64,000 bases of DNA, taken from Streptomyces sp. NBC_01689. Lineage in GTDB: Bacteria; Actinomycetota; Actinomycetes; Streptomycetales; Streptomycetaceae. Shown here in pieces: positions 1 to 8,537 of the stretch (positions are counted from its first letter, which is position 1; each line of letters begins with the position of its first letter). Location of the stretch: positions 2,604,001-2,668,000 of the forward strand of contig NZ_CP109592.1 in the NCBI RefSeq assembly GCF_036250675.1. Direction: 5' to 3'. A model generated the notes under the pieces. That model did no database searches, was not told the DNA's origin, and worked only from the letters and a program-made list of their open reading frames with translations. Made by a program: the position numbers and the translations under genes.

Positions 1-793
1 AGACCACCTTGGGGTCGGTGACCTTCAGGAAGTACTCCAGTTTCCGGATGCCCGAACTGCGGGTCGGCCGGCCCTGGTCGTCCAGGGGGCCGCCGTCCAG
101 CAGGAAGCCGTACGCCGCGTCGTGATTGTGGGTGTAGAGCTTGAGGCCGGCGCGGTGGGCGATCGCGCCGAGCGCGTTCCACTTGTCGGCGGCGACGTCC
201 CAGTCGGCGCGGTAGGCGCTGCCGGTGGGGTCGCCACCGGTGCCCACGTGCGCCATGCCGAGGATGTTGGCGATCTCCAGATGCTTCTTGAAGGTGTCCA
301 GGTCGGGTGTGGTGAGCGGCCAGGAGGACGGGATGAAGCCGTGGTTGCCCTGCGCCCGCAGCCCGTAGTCGTCGAGCCAGGAGCGCAGCAGCCTGGCCCC
401 CTCGACCGACTCCAGGTTCGCCCCGCCGGGGGCGTTGGCGTGCTGGCCGTACCCGGCGAACTCGACCTGCCGGTAGCCGAAGCGGGAGAGCTGCTCGAAG
501 ACCTCGCGGAACCCGGAGGGCAGATCCGAGGAGAGCGGGTCGCGGCCCGTCGCGTCCCGGACGGTGTAGAGGATGATGCCCCGCCGGTTCGCGGGGACGA
601 GGACGTCACCGTCGTGGCCGTGGTCGTAGCCTCTGCCCCGGTCCTGCGCCAGGGCGGGGGAAGCGCCGAGGACGGGGGCGGCGATCGCCGCGGCCGCGGC
701 GGCGGTGCAGGTGCTGAGGAAGCGGCGGCGGTCGACTCCGAGGGTGCGACGCAGGGCTTCGCCGGTCGAGGGTTCTTCGTGGAACGCGGTCAC
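1..793 (-). CDS. Tat-exported sugar phosphate isomerase/epimerase (TIM barrel), 3' end outside window
   Basis: At least 264 residues; the C-terminus lies beyond the left edge. The GTG at 793 gives an N-terminus with a twin-arginine motif (RRRFLS, about residue 23) followed by an Ala-rich hydrophobic stretch ending ASPALAQ, so export by Tat is likely. After it comes the start of a xylose-isomerase-like TIM barrel: RGIILYTVRD, GYRQVEFAGY, and a metal-site-like stretch with HNHD near the cut. It lies 88 bp after the phosphodiesterase gene on the same strand and may be the last gene of that transcript. Substrate unknown. A purine-rich GAAAGAGAGAGAC precedes the start as a weak ribosome site. Confidence 0.85.
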   Translation of the reverse strand, partial: MTAFHEEPSTGEALRRTLGVDRRRFLSTCTAAAAAAIAAPVLGASPALAQDRGRGYDHGHDGDVLVPANRRGIILYTVRDATGRDPLSSDLPSGFREVFEQLSRFGYRQVEFAGYGQHANAPGGANLESVEGARLLRSWLDDYGLRAQGNHGFIPSSWPLTTPDLDTFKKHLEIANILGMAHVGTGGDPTGSAYRADWDVAADKWNALGAIAHRAGLKLYTHNHDAAYGFLLDGGPLDDQGRPTRSSGIRKLEYFLKVTDPKVV

Positions 794-881
794 GGTCTCT
801 CTCTTTCGGGTCGGGTCCAGCGGTGGCGGGGCGTTGTCAGTGGCGCGTGTTTCACTTTCCGTAGTCGCTCGTCCGGGCTGG

Positions 882-2282
882 TCACAGGAGACCGGCCAGG
901 CCGAGCAGCAGGGATTTCACTTCGGTGGCCGCGATGCGGCCGGTGCCGGTGCGGGGGGTGGAGCAGATGAGGAGCGGACCTTCGTCGTCGCTCGCGGGCA
1001 GGCGGCCGTGGCTGCCGCGAAGACCCGAGGGGTCGAGGGGCACGACCGTCATGCGGTAGCGCATCCCGAGCTTCTTGCGGGCCAGCGCGGTTGCGGCCTT
1101 CACCTTGACGTAGGGGTCGAGGGGGTCCATGAACAGTTCGGCCGGGTCGTAGCCGGGTTTGCGGTGGATCTCGACGAGCCGCGCGAAGTCGGGGGCGCGG
1201 GCGTCGTCGAGCCAGTAGTAGTACGTGAACCAGGCGTCCGGTTCGGCGACGGCGACGAGTTCGCCCGAGCGCGGGTGGTCGAGGTGGTGGGCCTTCTTCC
1301 CCTCGTCGTCGAGGAGCCGCTCGATGCCGGGCAGTCCGGCGAGCGCCGCTTTCGTGGCCTCCAGGTCCTCGGGGCGTCGCACATAGACGTGGGCGATCTG
1401 GTGGTCGGCGACCGCGAAGGCGCGGGAGGCCATCGGGTCGAGGTACTCCATCCCGTCCTGCGTGTGCACGTCGAGCAGTCCGGCGCGGCGCAGGGCGCGG
1501 TTGATGTCGACGGGACGGTCCACGCGGGTGATGCCGTACTCGGAGAGCGCGACGACGGTGCGGCCCTCCGCCTCGGCCTCGTCGAGAAGGGGTGCCATGG
1601 CCGCGTCGAGGCCGGCGGCGGCCCGGTAGGAGCGCGGGTCGTCCGGACCGAAGCGCTGCAGGTCGTAGTCGAGGTGAGGGAGGTAGCAGAGGGTCAGGTC
1701 GGGCCGGCGGGTGCGGTTGATGTGCCGGGTGGCGTCGATGATCCAGCGGCTGGAGACCAGGTCGGCGCCGGGTCCCCAGAAATGGAAGAGGGGAAAGGTG
1801 CCGAAGGCGTCGGTCAGTTCGTCGTGCAGGGCCGGGGGCCGGGTGTAGCAGTCGGGTTCCTTGCGTCCGTCGGCGTAGTAGACGGGACGGGGGGTGACGG
1901 TGATGTCGGTGTCGGCGCCCATGGCGTACCACCAGCAGATGTTGGCGACGGTGTAGCCGGGGTGCGCGCGGCGCGCGGCGTCCCACAGCTTGTCGCCGGC
2001 GACCAGGCCGTTGTGCTGCCGCCACAGGAGTACGTCGCCGAGCTCGCGGAAGTACCAGCCGTTGCCGACGATGCCGTGCTCGCCGGGGTGGGTGCCGGTG
2101 AGGAAGGTGGACTGGGCGGCGCAGGTGACGGCGGGCAGGACGGTGCCGAGTGGCGCGCTGAAGCCGGACCGGCCGAGTGCCCTGAGGCGGGGCATGTGGT
2201 CGAGCAGCCGGGGGGTGAGGCCGACGACGTCGAGGACGAGCAGGGGGGTGGGCGCGGAGTGCTCCCGTGCGGAGTCGGTCAT
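882..2282 (-). CDS. Alkaline phosphatase family / nucleotide pyrophosphatase-type protein of the Ebo operon
   Basis: 466 residues, beginning MTDSAREHSAP and continuing LLVLDVVGLTPRLL, the metal-binding aspartate region of type I phosphodiesterases. TVLPAVTCAAQSTFLTG carries the usual nucleophile Thr/Ser region, GEHGIVGNGWYF and HLDYDLQRFGP follow, and a C-terminal metal-site stretch is recognisable. Its start overlaps the stop of the EboE gene (ATGA), and it is the last coupled gene of the seven-gene operon. In Ebo clusters a phosphatase of this family (EboF-like) accompanies EboA, B, C and E. The natural substrate is unknown; a phosphorylated or nucleotide-linked metabolite is an inference. 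No signal peptide seen. Confidence 0.88.
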   Translation of the reverse strand: MTDSAREHSAPTPLLVLDVVGLTPRLLDHMPRLRALGRSGFSAPLGTVLPAVTCAAQSTFLTGTHPGEHGIVGNGWYFRELGDVLLWRQHNGLVAGDKLWDAARRAHPGYTVANICWWYAMGADTDITVTPRPVYYADGRKEPDCYTRPPALHDELTDAFGTFPLFHFWGPGADLVSSRWIIDATRHINRTRRPDLTLCYLPHLDYDLQRFGPDDPRSYRAAAGLDAAMAPLLDEAEAEGRTVVALSEYGITRVDRPVDINRALRRAGLLDVHTQDGMEYLDPMASRAFAVADHQIAHVYVRRPEDLEATKAALAGLPGIERLLDDEGKKAHHLDHPRSGELVAVAEPDAWFTYYYWLDDARAPDFARLVEIHRKPGYDPAELFMDPLDPYVKVKAATALARKKLGMRYRMTVVPLDPSGLRGSHGRLPASDDEGPLLICSTPRTGTGRIAATEVKSLLLGLAGLL

Positions 2283-3448
2283 GGCAGCTCCTTGAGACCC
2301 AGGTCGGTCAGCAGGTCGCGGGCGAGGGCCAGTTCGGCGGCGATGCCGTCGGCGAGCTGGGCGCGGCCGCGGGGGCGCAGTGCGGGCGGGAGTGCCTGCC
2401 AGGTGTAGGTCTCGACCTCCAGGTGCCTGGTGAGCGGTCGCGGGCCGCCGACGAGGCGGGTCAGCGCGGCCTTGAGGACGGGGAGGGTCGAGGTGAGGGG
2501 CGCGGCGGGGGCCGCGTGCAGCGGGACGTGGAAATGGGCGCGCCACGGGGCGGTGTCGGGCAGGGCGACGCCGGTCAGGGCCTCGCCGAGGTCGTCGGTG
2601 CCGCGCAGGCCGGCGGCGGTGGTGGTGCGGGTCTGGTGCAGGAAGCGGGGTTCGTCGAAGGCGGCGAGGGCCGCGCGGACTTCGGGGAGGTGGGGGTGTT
2701 CGGCGTGCAGGGCGGCGGAGAGCTGGGACTTGACGATCGGGACGCGGGCTTCGACGAGGGCGTCCAGGGCGGTGTGCGGGTCTTCGAAGGAGGTGGCGAG
2801 GTGGCATGTGTCGACGCAGACGCCGATCCGGTCGTGACCGAGGGCGGTGAGCGGGCCGAGCGCGTCGGCGGTGGTCTCGACGGTGCAGCCGGGTTCGGGT
2901 TCCAGGCCGACGCGCACCGAGCGGCCGGTGAGTTCGTGGAGGGCGTCGAGGCGTTCGGCGAGGGTGGTCAGCGCGCTCCGGGCGGTGGCCGCGCGGTCCG
3001 CGTCGTGGGCGGTGCGCCAGGCCAGCGGGAGGGTGGAGACGCTGCCTTCGGTGACGTCGTCGGGGAGGAGCTGGGCGAGGACGCGGGCGAGGGCGGTGGT
3101 GTGGTCGAGGCGTTCGGGGTCCGCCCAGTCGGGCCGGTAGACGCGGTACTTGACCTCTTCGGCGCCGAAGCCCTCGTAGGGGAAGCCGTTGAGGGTGACG
3201 ACCTCGAGTCCCCGGCCGTCGAGCGTGGTGCGCAGGGCGCGCAGGGCGGAGGGGTCGGTGGCGAGGGTGTGGGCGGCGTCCCGGGCGAGCCACAGGCCGA
3301 TGCCGAGGCGGTCGCGGCCGAGGCGCCTGCGCACGGGTTCGCAGTGGTCGCGGAGCTGGGCGAGGACGCCGTCGAGGGTTTCGGCGGGGTGGACGTTGGT
3401 GCAGTAGGCGAGGTGGACGGTGGTGCCGTCGGGGTGGCGGAAGCGCAT
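2279..3448 (-). CDS. eboE: Metabolite traffic protein EboE (xylose-isomerase-like TIM barrel)
   Basis: 389 residues. The N-terminus HLAYCTNVHPAETLDGVLAQL is the characteristic EboE opening. The body is a TIM barrel of the AP-endonuclease-2/xylose isomerase type: GLEVVTLNGFPY, VGLEPEPGC and GVCVDTCHLATSFE carry metal-ligand-like Glu, Asp and His residues. In cyanobacteria, ebo clusters are needed to move the scytonemin precursor to the periplasm; the chemistry of EboE is not settled, so the role here is by family only. The ATG at 3448 lies 3 bp after the TatD-type gene, and its stop overlaps the next start, indicating strict coupling. Confidence 0.9.
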   Translation of the reverse strand: MRFRHPDGTTVHLAYCTNVHPAETLDGVLAQLRDHCEPVRRRLGRDRLGIGLWLARDAAHTLATDPSALRALRTTLDGRGLEVVTLNGFPYEGFGAEEVKYRVYRPDWADPERLDHTTALARVLAQLLPDDVTEGSVSTLPLAWRTAHDADRAATARSALTTLAERLDALHELTGRSVRVGLEPEPGCTVETTADALGPLTALGHDRIGVCVDTCHLATSFEDPHTALDALVEARVPIVKSQLSAALHAEHPHLPEVRAALAAFDEPRFLHQTRTTTAAGLRGTDDLGEALTGVALPDTAPWRAHFHVPLHAAPAAPLTSTLPVLKAALTRLVGGPRPLTRHLEVETYTWQALPPALRPRGRAQLADGIAAELALARDLLTDLGLKELP

Positions 3449-3451
3449 CGC

Positions 3452-4300
3452 TCACTCCCCGCCGCGCAGCAGGGAGTTGCCCTCGTGGGTCGCCCCGGTG
3501 CCGGGCGGGTCGAGGTTCAGACGTCCGCTGAGTCCGTAGAAGGCGACGGGGTTGCGCCACAGGATCCGGTCGACGTCGTCGTCGGTGAAGCCGGCGGCGA
3601 GCAGGGCGTCGCCGACCCGGCGGGTCTTGAGGGGGTCGCTTCTGCCCCAGTCCGCGGCCGAGTTGACGAGCACCTTCTCCGGGCCGTGGGCGCGCAGGAT
3701 CGCGACCATGCGCTCCTCGTCCATCTTGGTCTCGGGATAGACGGAGAAGCCGAGCCAGCAGCCGCTGTCCTTGGCCTCCTTGACGGTCGTCTCGTTCAGG
3801 TGGTCGATCAGGACACGGTCCGGGGGCAGTGCGGACTCCCGGACGGCGTCGAGGGTGCGGCGCAGCCCGGTGAGCTTGTCACGGTGGGGGGTGTGCACGA
3901 GCGCGGGCAGCCCGTGGTCGGCGGCGAGCTGGAGCTGCGCGGTGAGGGCGGTGTCCTCGGCGGGGGTCATGGAGTCGTAGCCGATCTCGCCCACGGCCAC
4001 CACCTGGTCCTTGACGAGATACCGGGGCAGTTCGTCCAGGACGGGGACGCAGCGGGGGTCGTTGGCCTCCTTGGGGTTGAGGGCGAGCGTGCAGTGGTGG
4101 GTGATGCCGTACTGGGCGGCGCGGAAGGGTTCCCAGCCGAGCAGCGAGTCGAAGTAGTCGAGGAAGGAGGCGACGGAGGTGCGCGGCTGGCCGAGCCAGA
4201 AGGCGGGCTCCACGACGGCGCGGACGCCCGCTGTGTGCATGGCCTCGTAGTCGTCGGTGGTCCGTGACGTCATGTGGATGTGGGGGTCGAAGATGCGCAT
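3452..4300 (-). CDS. TatD family metal-dependent hydrolase (EboB-like)
   Basis: 282 residues starting MRIFDPHIHMTSRTTDDY. The HxH metal pair of the amidohydrolase/TatD family is at residues 7-9, followed by GEIGYDSMTP (Glu ligand), LVHTPHRDK (His) and VLIDHLNE (His). A longer upstream reading is open, but this ATG shares one base with the EboA stop (TGATG) and gives the expected family start. It belongs to the Ebo-type operon, where a TatD protein (EboB) is a core member. TatD enzymes are phosphoesterases or nucleases; the substrate here is unknown. Confidence 0.88.
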   Translation of the reverse strand: MRIFDPHIHMTSRTTDDYEAMHTAGVRAVVEPAFWLGQPRTSVASFLDYFDSLLGWEPFRAAQYGITHHCTLALNPKEANDPRCVPVLDELPRYLVKDQVVAVGEIGYDSMTPAEDTALTAQLQLAADHGLPALVHTPHRDKLTGLRRTLDAVRESALPPDRVLIDHLNETTVKEAKDSGCWLGFSVYPETKMDEERMVAILRAHGPEKVLVNSAADWGRSDPLKTRRVGDALLAAGFTDDDVDRILWRNPVAFYGLSGRLNLDPPGTGATHEGNSLLRGGE

Positions 4301-5097
4301 CAGGACTCCTTGCCGGGTCGGCCGTGGGTGCCGGTGGGGGTGGCGGGCTCGGTCAGGGCCAGGACGCGCAGGAGGTCCTCGGGGACGGGACGGCCCGCGG
4401 CGGTGCGTTCCTCGGCGTGGTCGCCGAGCATCCGGGCGAGTTCGGCGTCCGCGCGGGCGCGCTCGGCCAGCCCTGACACGACGTCGACGGGGATGCCGGT
4501 GAAAAGGCACTTGAGGACGGCGTGCCGCCAGTGGTGCGCGTCCAGGTGCCGGGCCGCGTAGGGGCCGAGGGCGGCGGCGACCAGCCGGGTGTCGTTGGTG
4601 CGCAGCGCGTCCTCGACGAGGGGCAGGGCCTCGGGGCCGGGTGTCAGGTGGGGCAGGGCGTGCAGGACGGCCCGGCGTTCGGCGGCGGTGCCTTGGCGGT
4701 AGACCCGGGTGAGCGCCCGGGGGTCGGCGCGGGCGGCGTGCAGGAGGAGGACGCGGGCGGCGTCGGCGTTCTCCTGGCCACAGCGCCGGCCGGCCTCCGC
4801 GATCCTCAGTTCCCAGGCGGAGATGGGCCCGTGGCCGCCGGGGTGGGCGGCGGCCTCGGCGAGTGCCCGGTCGAGCCAGTCCCGGCCGGGCGCGTCGAGC
4901 CGGGCGTCGAGCCGGTCCCGCAGGGTCGCCAGGTCGGGCGGGGTGAGGGCCGCCGGGGCCCCGGTGGGCGGGACGACCGGGGGTGGTGCGGCGGTGGGCG
5001 GAGCGGCGGTCGGTGATGCGGCCGGAGGTGGTACGGCGGGAGGTGGGGTGGCCGGAAGTGGGGTGCCGTCGTGGTGTGCGCGCGGGTCCTGGTTCAC
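4300..5097 (-). CDS. EboA domain-containing protein
   Basis: 265 residues, GTG start at 5097 overlapping the preceding stop (GTGA). Residues 1 to about 50 are a Pro/Ala/Thr low-complexity tail with repeated APPTA/PPP-type units. The remainder is an all-helical EboA-like domain: RDWLDRALAEAAAH, ISAWELRIAEAGRRCG, HHWRHAVLKCLFTGIPV. EboA has no assigned activity; it marks Ebo clusters. The Pro-rich tail looks like a disordered linker and may be lineage-specific. The call rests on the domain pattern together with EboE, TatD and UbiA neighbours. Confidence 0.82.
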   Translation of the reverse strand: MNQDPRAHHDGTPLPATPPPAVPPPAASPTAAPPTAAPPPVVPPTGAPAALTPPDLATLRDRLDARLDAPGRDWLDRALAEAAAHPGGHGPISAWELRIAEAGRRCGQENADAARVLLLHAARADPRALTRVYRQGTAAERRAVLHALPHLTPGPEALPLVEDALRTNDTRLVAAALGPYAARHLDAHHWRHAVLKCLFTGIPVDVVSGLAERARADAELARMLGDHAEERTAAGRPVPEDLLRVLALTEPATPTGTHGRPGKES

Positions 5098-5996
5098 GGG
5101 GTGCTCCCTTCGGCGCTCCCGGGGGTCGCCCGGGCCGCGCGGTGGAGGAACGGGAGGGACGTCTCGGCGAAGTGGGGGCCCGCGTGGGAGTGACGGGGCA
5201 GTTCGACGACGACGAGGGCCTGGTATCCGGTGGCGGCCAGGGCGTCGAGCACCGGCGGGAAGTCGATCTCCCCGTCGCCGAAGGGGAGATGCTCGTGAAC
5301 GCCGCGGCGCATGTCCTCGATCTGGACGTGCCGCAGCCAGGGGGCGGCGGCCCGGACGCAGTCGGCGGGCGGCAGGGGTTCGAGGCACTGGCAGTGGCCG
5401 ATGTCGAGGGTGAGGCCGAGGGCGGGCGGGTCGCCGAGGATCCGTCGCAGCCGGTGGAAGTCGTCGAGGGTGGCGAGCAGATGGCCCGGTTCGGGTTCGA
5501 CGGCGAGCGGGACGCCGGCGCGGCCGGCCGCGTCGAGCACCGGGGTCAGTGCCTCGGCGAGCCGTTTCCAGGCGGTGTCCTCGTCGGTGCCGGCCGGGGG
5601 CACGCCGCTGAAGCAGTGCACGGCGTGCGCGCCGAGGTCGGCCGCGGTCCGCACGGCGCGGTGCAGCAGGTCGGTGCGGCGCGCCCGGTCCGCGGGGTCG
5701 GGGTCGAGGAGCGAGGGTCCGTGCTTGCGGCGCGGGTCGAGGACGTAGCGGGCGCCGGTCTCCACGGTGACGCCGAGACCGAGGGTGTCCAGTCTGCGGG
5801 CCAGCCTCCGGGTCCGGGCGGCGAGGCCCCGGGCCATCGGGTCGAGGTGCATGTGGTCGAGCGTCAGGCCGACTCCGTCGTAGCCGAGATCCGCGAGGAG
5901 GCCGAGGGCGTCGTCGAGTCGGAGGTCGGCCAGCCCGTTGGTTCCGTACCCGAAGCGCAGGGGGCTCGGAGTGCCGAGGCGGGAGACCGGGGTCAT
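5094..5996 (-). CDS. Sugar phosphate isomerase/epimerase family TIM barrel
   Basis: 300 residues beginning MTPVSRLGTPSPLRFGYGTNGLADLRLDDAL. The barrel has the usual strand ends with metal ligands: VTVETGARYV (Glu), LAVEPEPGHLL (Glu), GLTLDIGHCQ (Asp and His), RHVQIEDMRRGVHEHLPFGDGEIDF (Glu, His) and LVVVELPRHSH (Glu). Its start and stop overlap the flanking genes (ATGA and GTGA), so it sits mid-operon between the prenyltransferase and EboA. Likely isomerises or epimerises a sugar or cyclitol intermediate; substrate unproven. Confidence 0.88.
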   Translation of the reverse strand: MTPVSRLGTPSPLRFGYGTNGLADLRLDDALGLLADLGYDGVGLTLDHMHLDPMARGLAARTRRLARRLDTLGLGVTVETGARYVLDPRRKHGPSLLDPDPADRARRTDLLHRAVRTAADLGAHAVHCFSGVPPAGTDEDTAWKRLAEALTPVLDAAGRAGVPLAVEPEPGHLLATLDDFHRLRRILGDPPALGLTLDIGHCQCLEPLPPADCVRAAAPWLRHVQIEDMRRGVHEHLPFGDGEIDFPPVLDALAATGYQALVVVELPRHSHAGPHFAETSLPFLHRAARATPGSAEGSTP

Positions 5997-7060
5997 GTGA
6001 CGCTCACCTTCTTCGCGGATCTGCGGGCCGCCGGGGCCAGCGCGGCGGTGAGGAGGGCGGAGGCGAGGGCGCCCGAGCGGGCCGCGAGGGCGGCCTGGAG
6101 GGGGATCATGGCGCGGATTCCGCCGACGACGGCTCGCTGGGTGAGCGGCGGCGAGGGATTGAGCGCGGCGTGCAGGAGCGGGCGGGCGGCGGTCCCCGCG
6201 TAGGCGGCCGTGAGGGCCCCGCGTACGACGTCCGCGGCGCCGCGCGTGCCGGGGGCGGGGGCCGGTCCGCGGGTCAGCGCCCAGGTCAGTGAGCCCGTCA
6301 CGGCGAGCGCGGCCAGTGGTGCGACCGGTGATCCGCCCCGGGTCTCGCCGCGGGAGACCGCGGTCACCGCGAGGGTGTGGGCGCCCAGGGCGGCGGCGGA
6401 GGGCAGGGCGGACCGGAGGCGACCGCCCGATGCCGCCGCGCCGAGCAGCAGGTCCAGGCCCCTGGCGGCGGCCATCGCCGCCGGGCCCACGCGGGTCCGC
6501 TTGAGCACGAGGTCGTACGCCCACACGGTGGCCGCGAGGGGTACGGCGACGGTGAGGGCGCGACGGCCGGCGCGGGCGGCGAGGGCCAGGCCCGCCGTGG
6601 TGAGGGCTCCCGCCGCCACGAGGGCCGCGGTGGGCCGGACACGGCCGGACGGCAGTGGGCGGTGCGGTCGCTCCTCGGCGTCCTCGGCCCGGTCGGCCCA
6701 GTCGTTCAGGGCCATGCCCGCCTCGTACAGGCACAGCGAGCACCCGACGGCGAGCAGGGTGCGTGGTCCGGTGCGGCCACCGGCGGCCGCGGCTCCCGCG
6801 AGGGCGTCGCCGGGCACGGTGAACAGGGCGGGCAGGCGCAGCAGTTCGGCCCAGGCCAGCAGCCGTGGACCGGCGCCGCGCGGCACGGGGACGCCCACGG
6901 CGGAGACGTTCGAGGCCGGGACGACCGAGGCCGGGACAATCGGAGGCGGGACATTCGAAGCCGAGACGCTCGAAGCGGGCGCACGTGGTACCGAGGCGTG
7001 CGGTGCGGAGCCTCGCGGTAAGGAGCCGGGCGTGCCCGCGTCCGGGCCGGGAGTCGTCAC
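5993..7060 (-). CDS. UbiA-family prenyltransferase (EboC-like)
   Basis: 355 residues, GTG start overlapping the upstream stop (GTGA). About 75 N-terminal residues are a low-complexity tail containing five tandem pentapeptides of the form [S/P]-x-V-[P/S]-[A/P]. The membrane domain carries the aspartate-rich prenyl-diphosphate motif NDWADRAED followed by RPLPSGR, and the second loop YDLVLKRT, with 7-9 hydrophobic helices. UbiA enzymes transfer a polyprenyl group to an aromatic or sugar acceptor at the membrane. Within an Ebo-type operon it matches EboC. The acceptor could be a cyclitol made by the neighbouring inositol-synthase-like protein; that is inference. Confidence 0.88.
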   Translation of the reverse strand: MTTPGPDAGTPGSLPRGSAPHASVPRAPASSVSASNVPPPIVPASVVPASNVSAVGVPVPRGAGPRLLAWAELLRLPALFTVPGDALAGAAAAGGRTGPRTLLAVGCSLCLYEAGMALNDWADRAEDAEERPHRPLPSGRVRPTAALVAAGALTTAGLALAARAGRRALTVAVPLAATVWAYDLVLKRTRVGPAAMAAARGLDLLLGAAASGGRLRSALPSAAALGAHTLAVTAVSRGETRGGSPVAPLAALAVTGSLTWALTRGPAPAPGTRGAADVVRGALTAAYAGTAARPLLHAALNPSPPLTQRAVVGGIRAMIPLQAALAARSGALASALLTAALAPAARRSAKKVSVT

Positions 7061-8280
7061 CGTCCCTCCCGGGGCCCGTGCGCCGGACCGCGTTCGGGCC
7101 CCGGGTCGCCGCGGTCCGGCTGCCGCGTCCGGAGTGCGGGGTGCGCCTCCCGGTCCTCCGGACGCGGTGTGCGCAGCAGGACCGCGAAGCGCCCGAGCGC
7201 GGCGTACTGTTCGCCGAGCGCCGCGGGGCCTTCGCCCAACGGGTCCTTGAAGTAGAAGCCCAGGTCGTCCAGCGGCCCCGACAGGCCGGCTTCGTGGGCG
7301 CGGGAGACCAGGCGCGCGAGGTCGAGGACGAGAGGCGCCGCCAGTGCGGAGTCGCAGCCCTGCCAGGTGGTCTGGAGGACCATCCGGGTGCCGAGGAAGC
7401 CGTCGAAGGCGATGTGGTCCCAGGCGGTCTTCCAGTCGCCGAGCGCGGGGACGTCGTCGATGTGGACCTCGCCCTGCGGAGCCCCGCCCAGGGTGTCCGC
7501 GAGCACCCGTTCCTTGCCGGAGTTCTTCGCGGCCGCGGCGGCGGGGTCGGCGAGGGAGGCCCCGTCACCGCCGCCGAGCAGGTTGGTGCCCGACCAGGCG
7601 CGGACCTCCAGCGCGCGCTGCGCGAACATGGGGCCGAGCACCGACCGCAGCAGGGTCTGGCCCGTCTTGCCGTCCCGGCCGGCGTACGGCAGACCGGCGG
7701 CCCGGGCCGTCGGGGCCAGCGCGGGGTGGTGCAGGCCGGTCGACGGGGTGAAGTTCACGTACGGACAGCCGGCCCGGAGCGCTGCCGCCGCGTACAGCGA
7801 GCTCGGGGGCAGCGTGGCGCCGGTGGGGGCGGGTTCGGTGGAGGCCACGTTCACCACGACCGCCCGGCTCAGGCCCCGTCGCCGAACGAAGTCCTTGAGG
7901 TCGGCGGCGAAGCCGGCCACCAGCTCGGTGGTGTCCCTGGTGTCGCCGGGGACCGGGCCGCCGGGGCGGATCTCCCGGTCGGCGGCTTCCAGTTCGGCCG
8001 CGACGGCCGCCGGCAGGCCGGGCGGGAGGACGCCTCCCGAGGCGAGGGCCTCGGCGCGTTTGGGCAGCGGGCAGTCCACGGTGTCGTGGCCGCCGAAGAC
8101 GAGGGAGGACAGCGCGGGCAGCCCGCACCCGGCGAAGAGGGGCGTCTCGGTGACCATGCCGGTCGGAGGGTGCAGGCCCGCGGTGACGGCCGCGCAGCCC
8201 GCGACGACGGTGGTGGCGACGGAGCCGCGCGCTCCGATCAGCCACACACCGATCTGTGGTTCGGAAGGGGACGCGGACAT
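7057..8280 (-). CDS. Inositol-3-phosphate synthase family protein, first gene of the Ebo-type operon
   Basis: 407 residues. The ATG at 8280 has AGGAGG six bases upstream. The Rossmann glycine loop is IGARGSVATT (residues 15-24), followed by VVNVASTEP, PYVNFTPST, YAGRDGKTGQTLLRS and NLLGGGDG, all characteristic of the myo-inositol-1-phosphate synthase superfamily. The C-terminus is a Pro/Glu/Arg-rich tail. It likely performs NAD-dependent cyclisation of a hexose phosphate or a related aldol reaction. In described ebo clusters this position is held by a dehydroquinate-synthase-like EboD; here another cyclitol-forming fold takes the place. Whether it supplies the housekeeping inositol pool or a dedicated product is unknown. 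Confidence 0.87.
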   Translation of the reverse strand: MSASPSEPQIGVWLIGARGSVATTVVAGCAAVTAGLHPPTGMVTETPLFAGCGLPALSSLVFGGHDTVDCPLPKRAEALASGGVLPPGLPAAVAAELEAADREIRPGGPVPGDTRDTTELVAGFAADLKDFVRRRGLSRAVVVNVASTEPAPTGATLPPSSLYAAAALRAGCPYVNFTPSTGLHHPALAPTARAAGLPYAGRDGKTGQTLLRSVLGPMFAQRALEVRAWSGTNLLGGGDGASLADPAAAAAKNSGKERVLADTLGGAPQGEVHIDDVPALGDWKTAWDHIAFDGFLGTRMVLQTTWQGCDSALAAPLVLDLARLVSRAHEAGLSGPLDDLGFYFKDPLGEGPAALGEQYAALGRFAVLLRTPRPEDREAHPALRTRQPDRGDPGPERGPAHGPREGR

Positions 8281-8500
8281 GGGCAGCCTCCTGGTCGTAC
8301 GTCCGCCGCAGAGAAGAGACGGAGGAGCGGGAAGAGGTCGGGGGGGACGGCAGGGAGAGACAACGAAGGAGACAGAAGGGTCACAAGGGTCAGAAGGTTG
8401 AGAAGTGCTGGAAGGAGCGGAAGTTGGAGGGAGCCGGGGCAGCCGGGGGCTGGGCCAGGGGGGCCGAAGGGGGCCGGGGCCGGTGAGGTGTGGACGAGAC
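8281..8500. promoter_or_regulatory. Purine-skewed upstream region of the Ebo-type operon
   Basis: The gap between the operon start and the ThuA gene terminator is strongly strand-asymmetric: from about 8310 to 8480 the plus strand is largely A and G, with direct repeats of AGGGTCA-like units near 8376-8395. It has lower GC than its surroundings and must carry the promoter of the minus-strand operon. I could not assign a convincing -35/-10 pair. Confidence 0.4.
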
Positions 8501-8532
8501 GGCGGGCGGGGGTCCGGCGTCCCCCGCCCGCC
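8501..8532 (-). terminator. Hairpin terminator after the ThuA/DUF1080 gene
   Basis: Perfect 12-bp arms (GGCGGGCGGGGG at 8501-8512, complement at 8521-8532) with an 8-base loop, starting 5 bp past the stop at 8538. No T-tract, as is usual for Streptomyces terminators. Confidence 0.75.
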
Positions 8533-8537
8533 GCCGC

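Noticed and set aside
705-4267. Long plus-strand ORFs rich in Gly, Val and Glu
   Set aside because: They are antisense shadows of the Ebo-type genes, with amino acid composition typical of the complement of high-GC codons.
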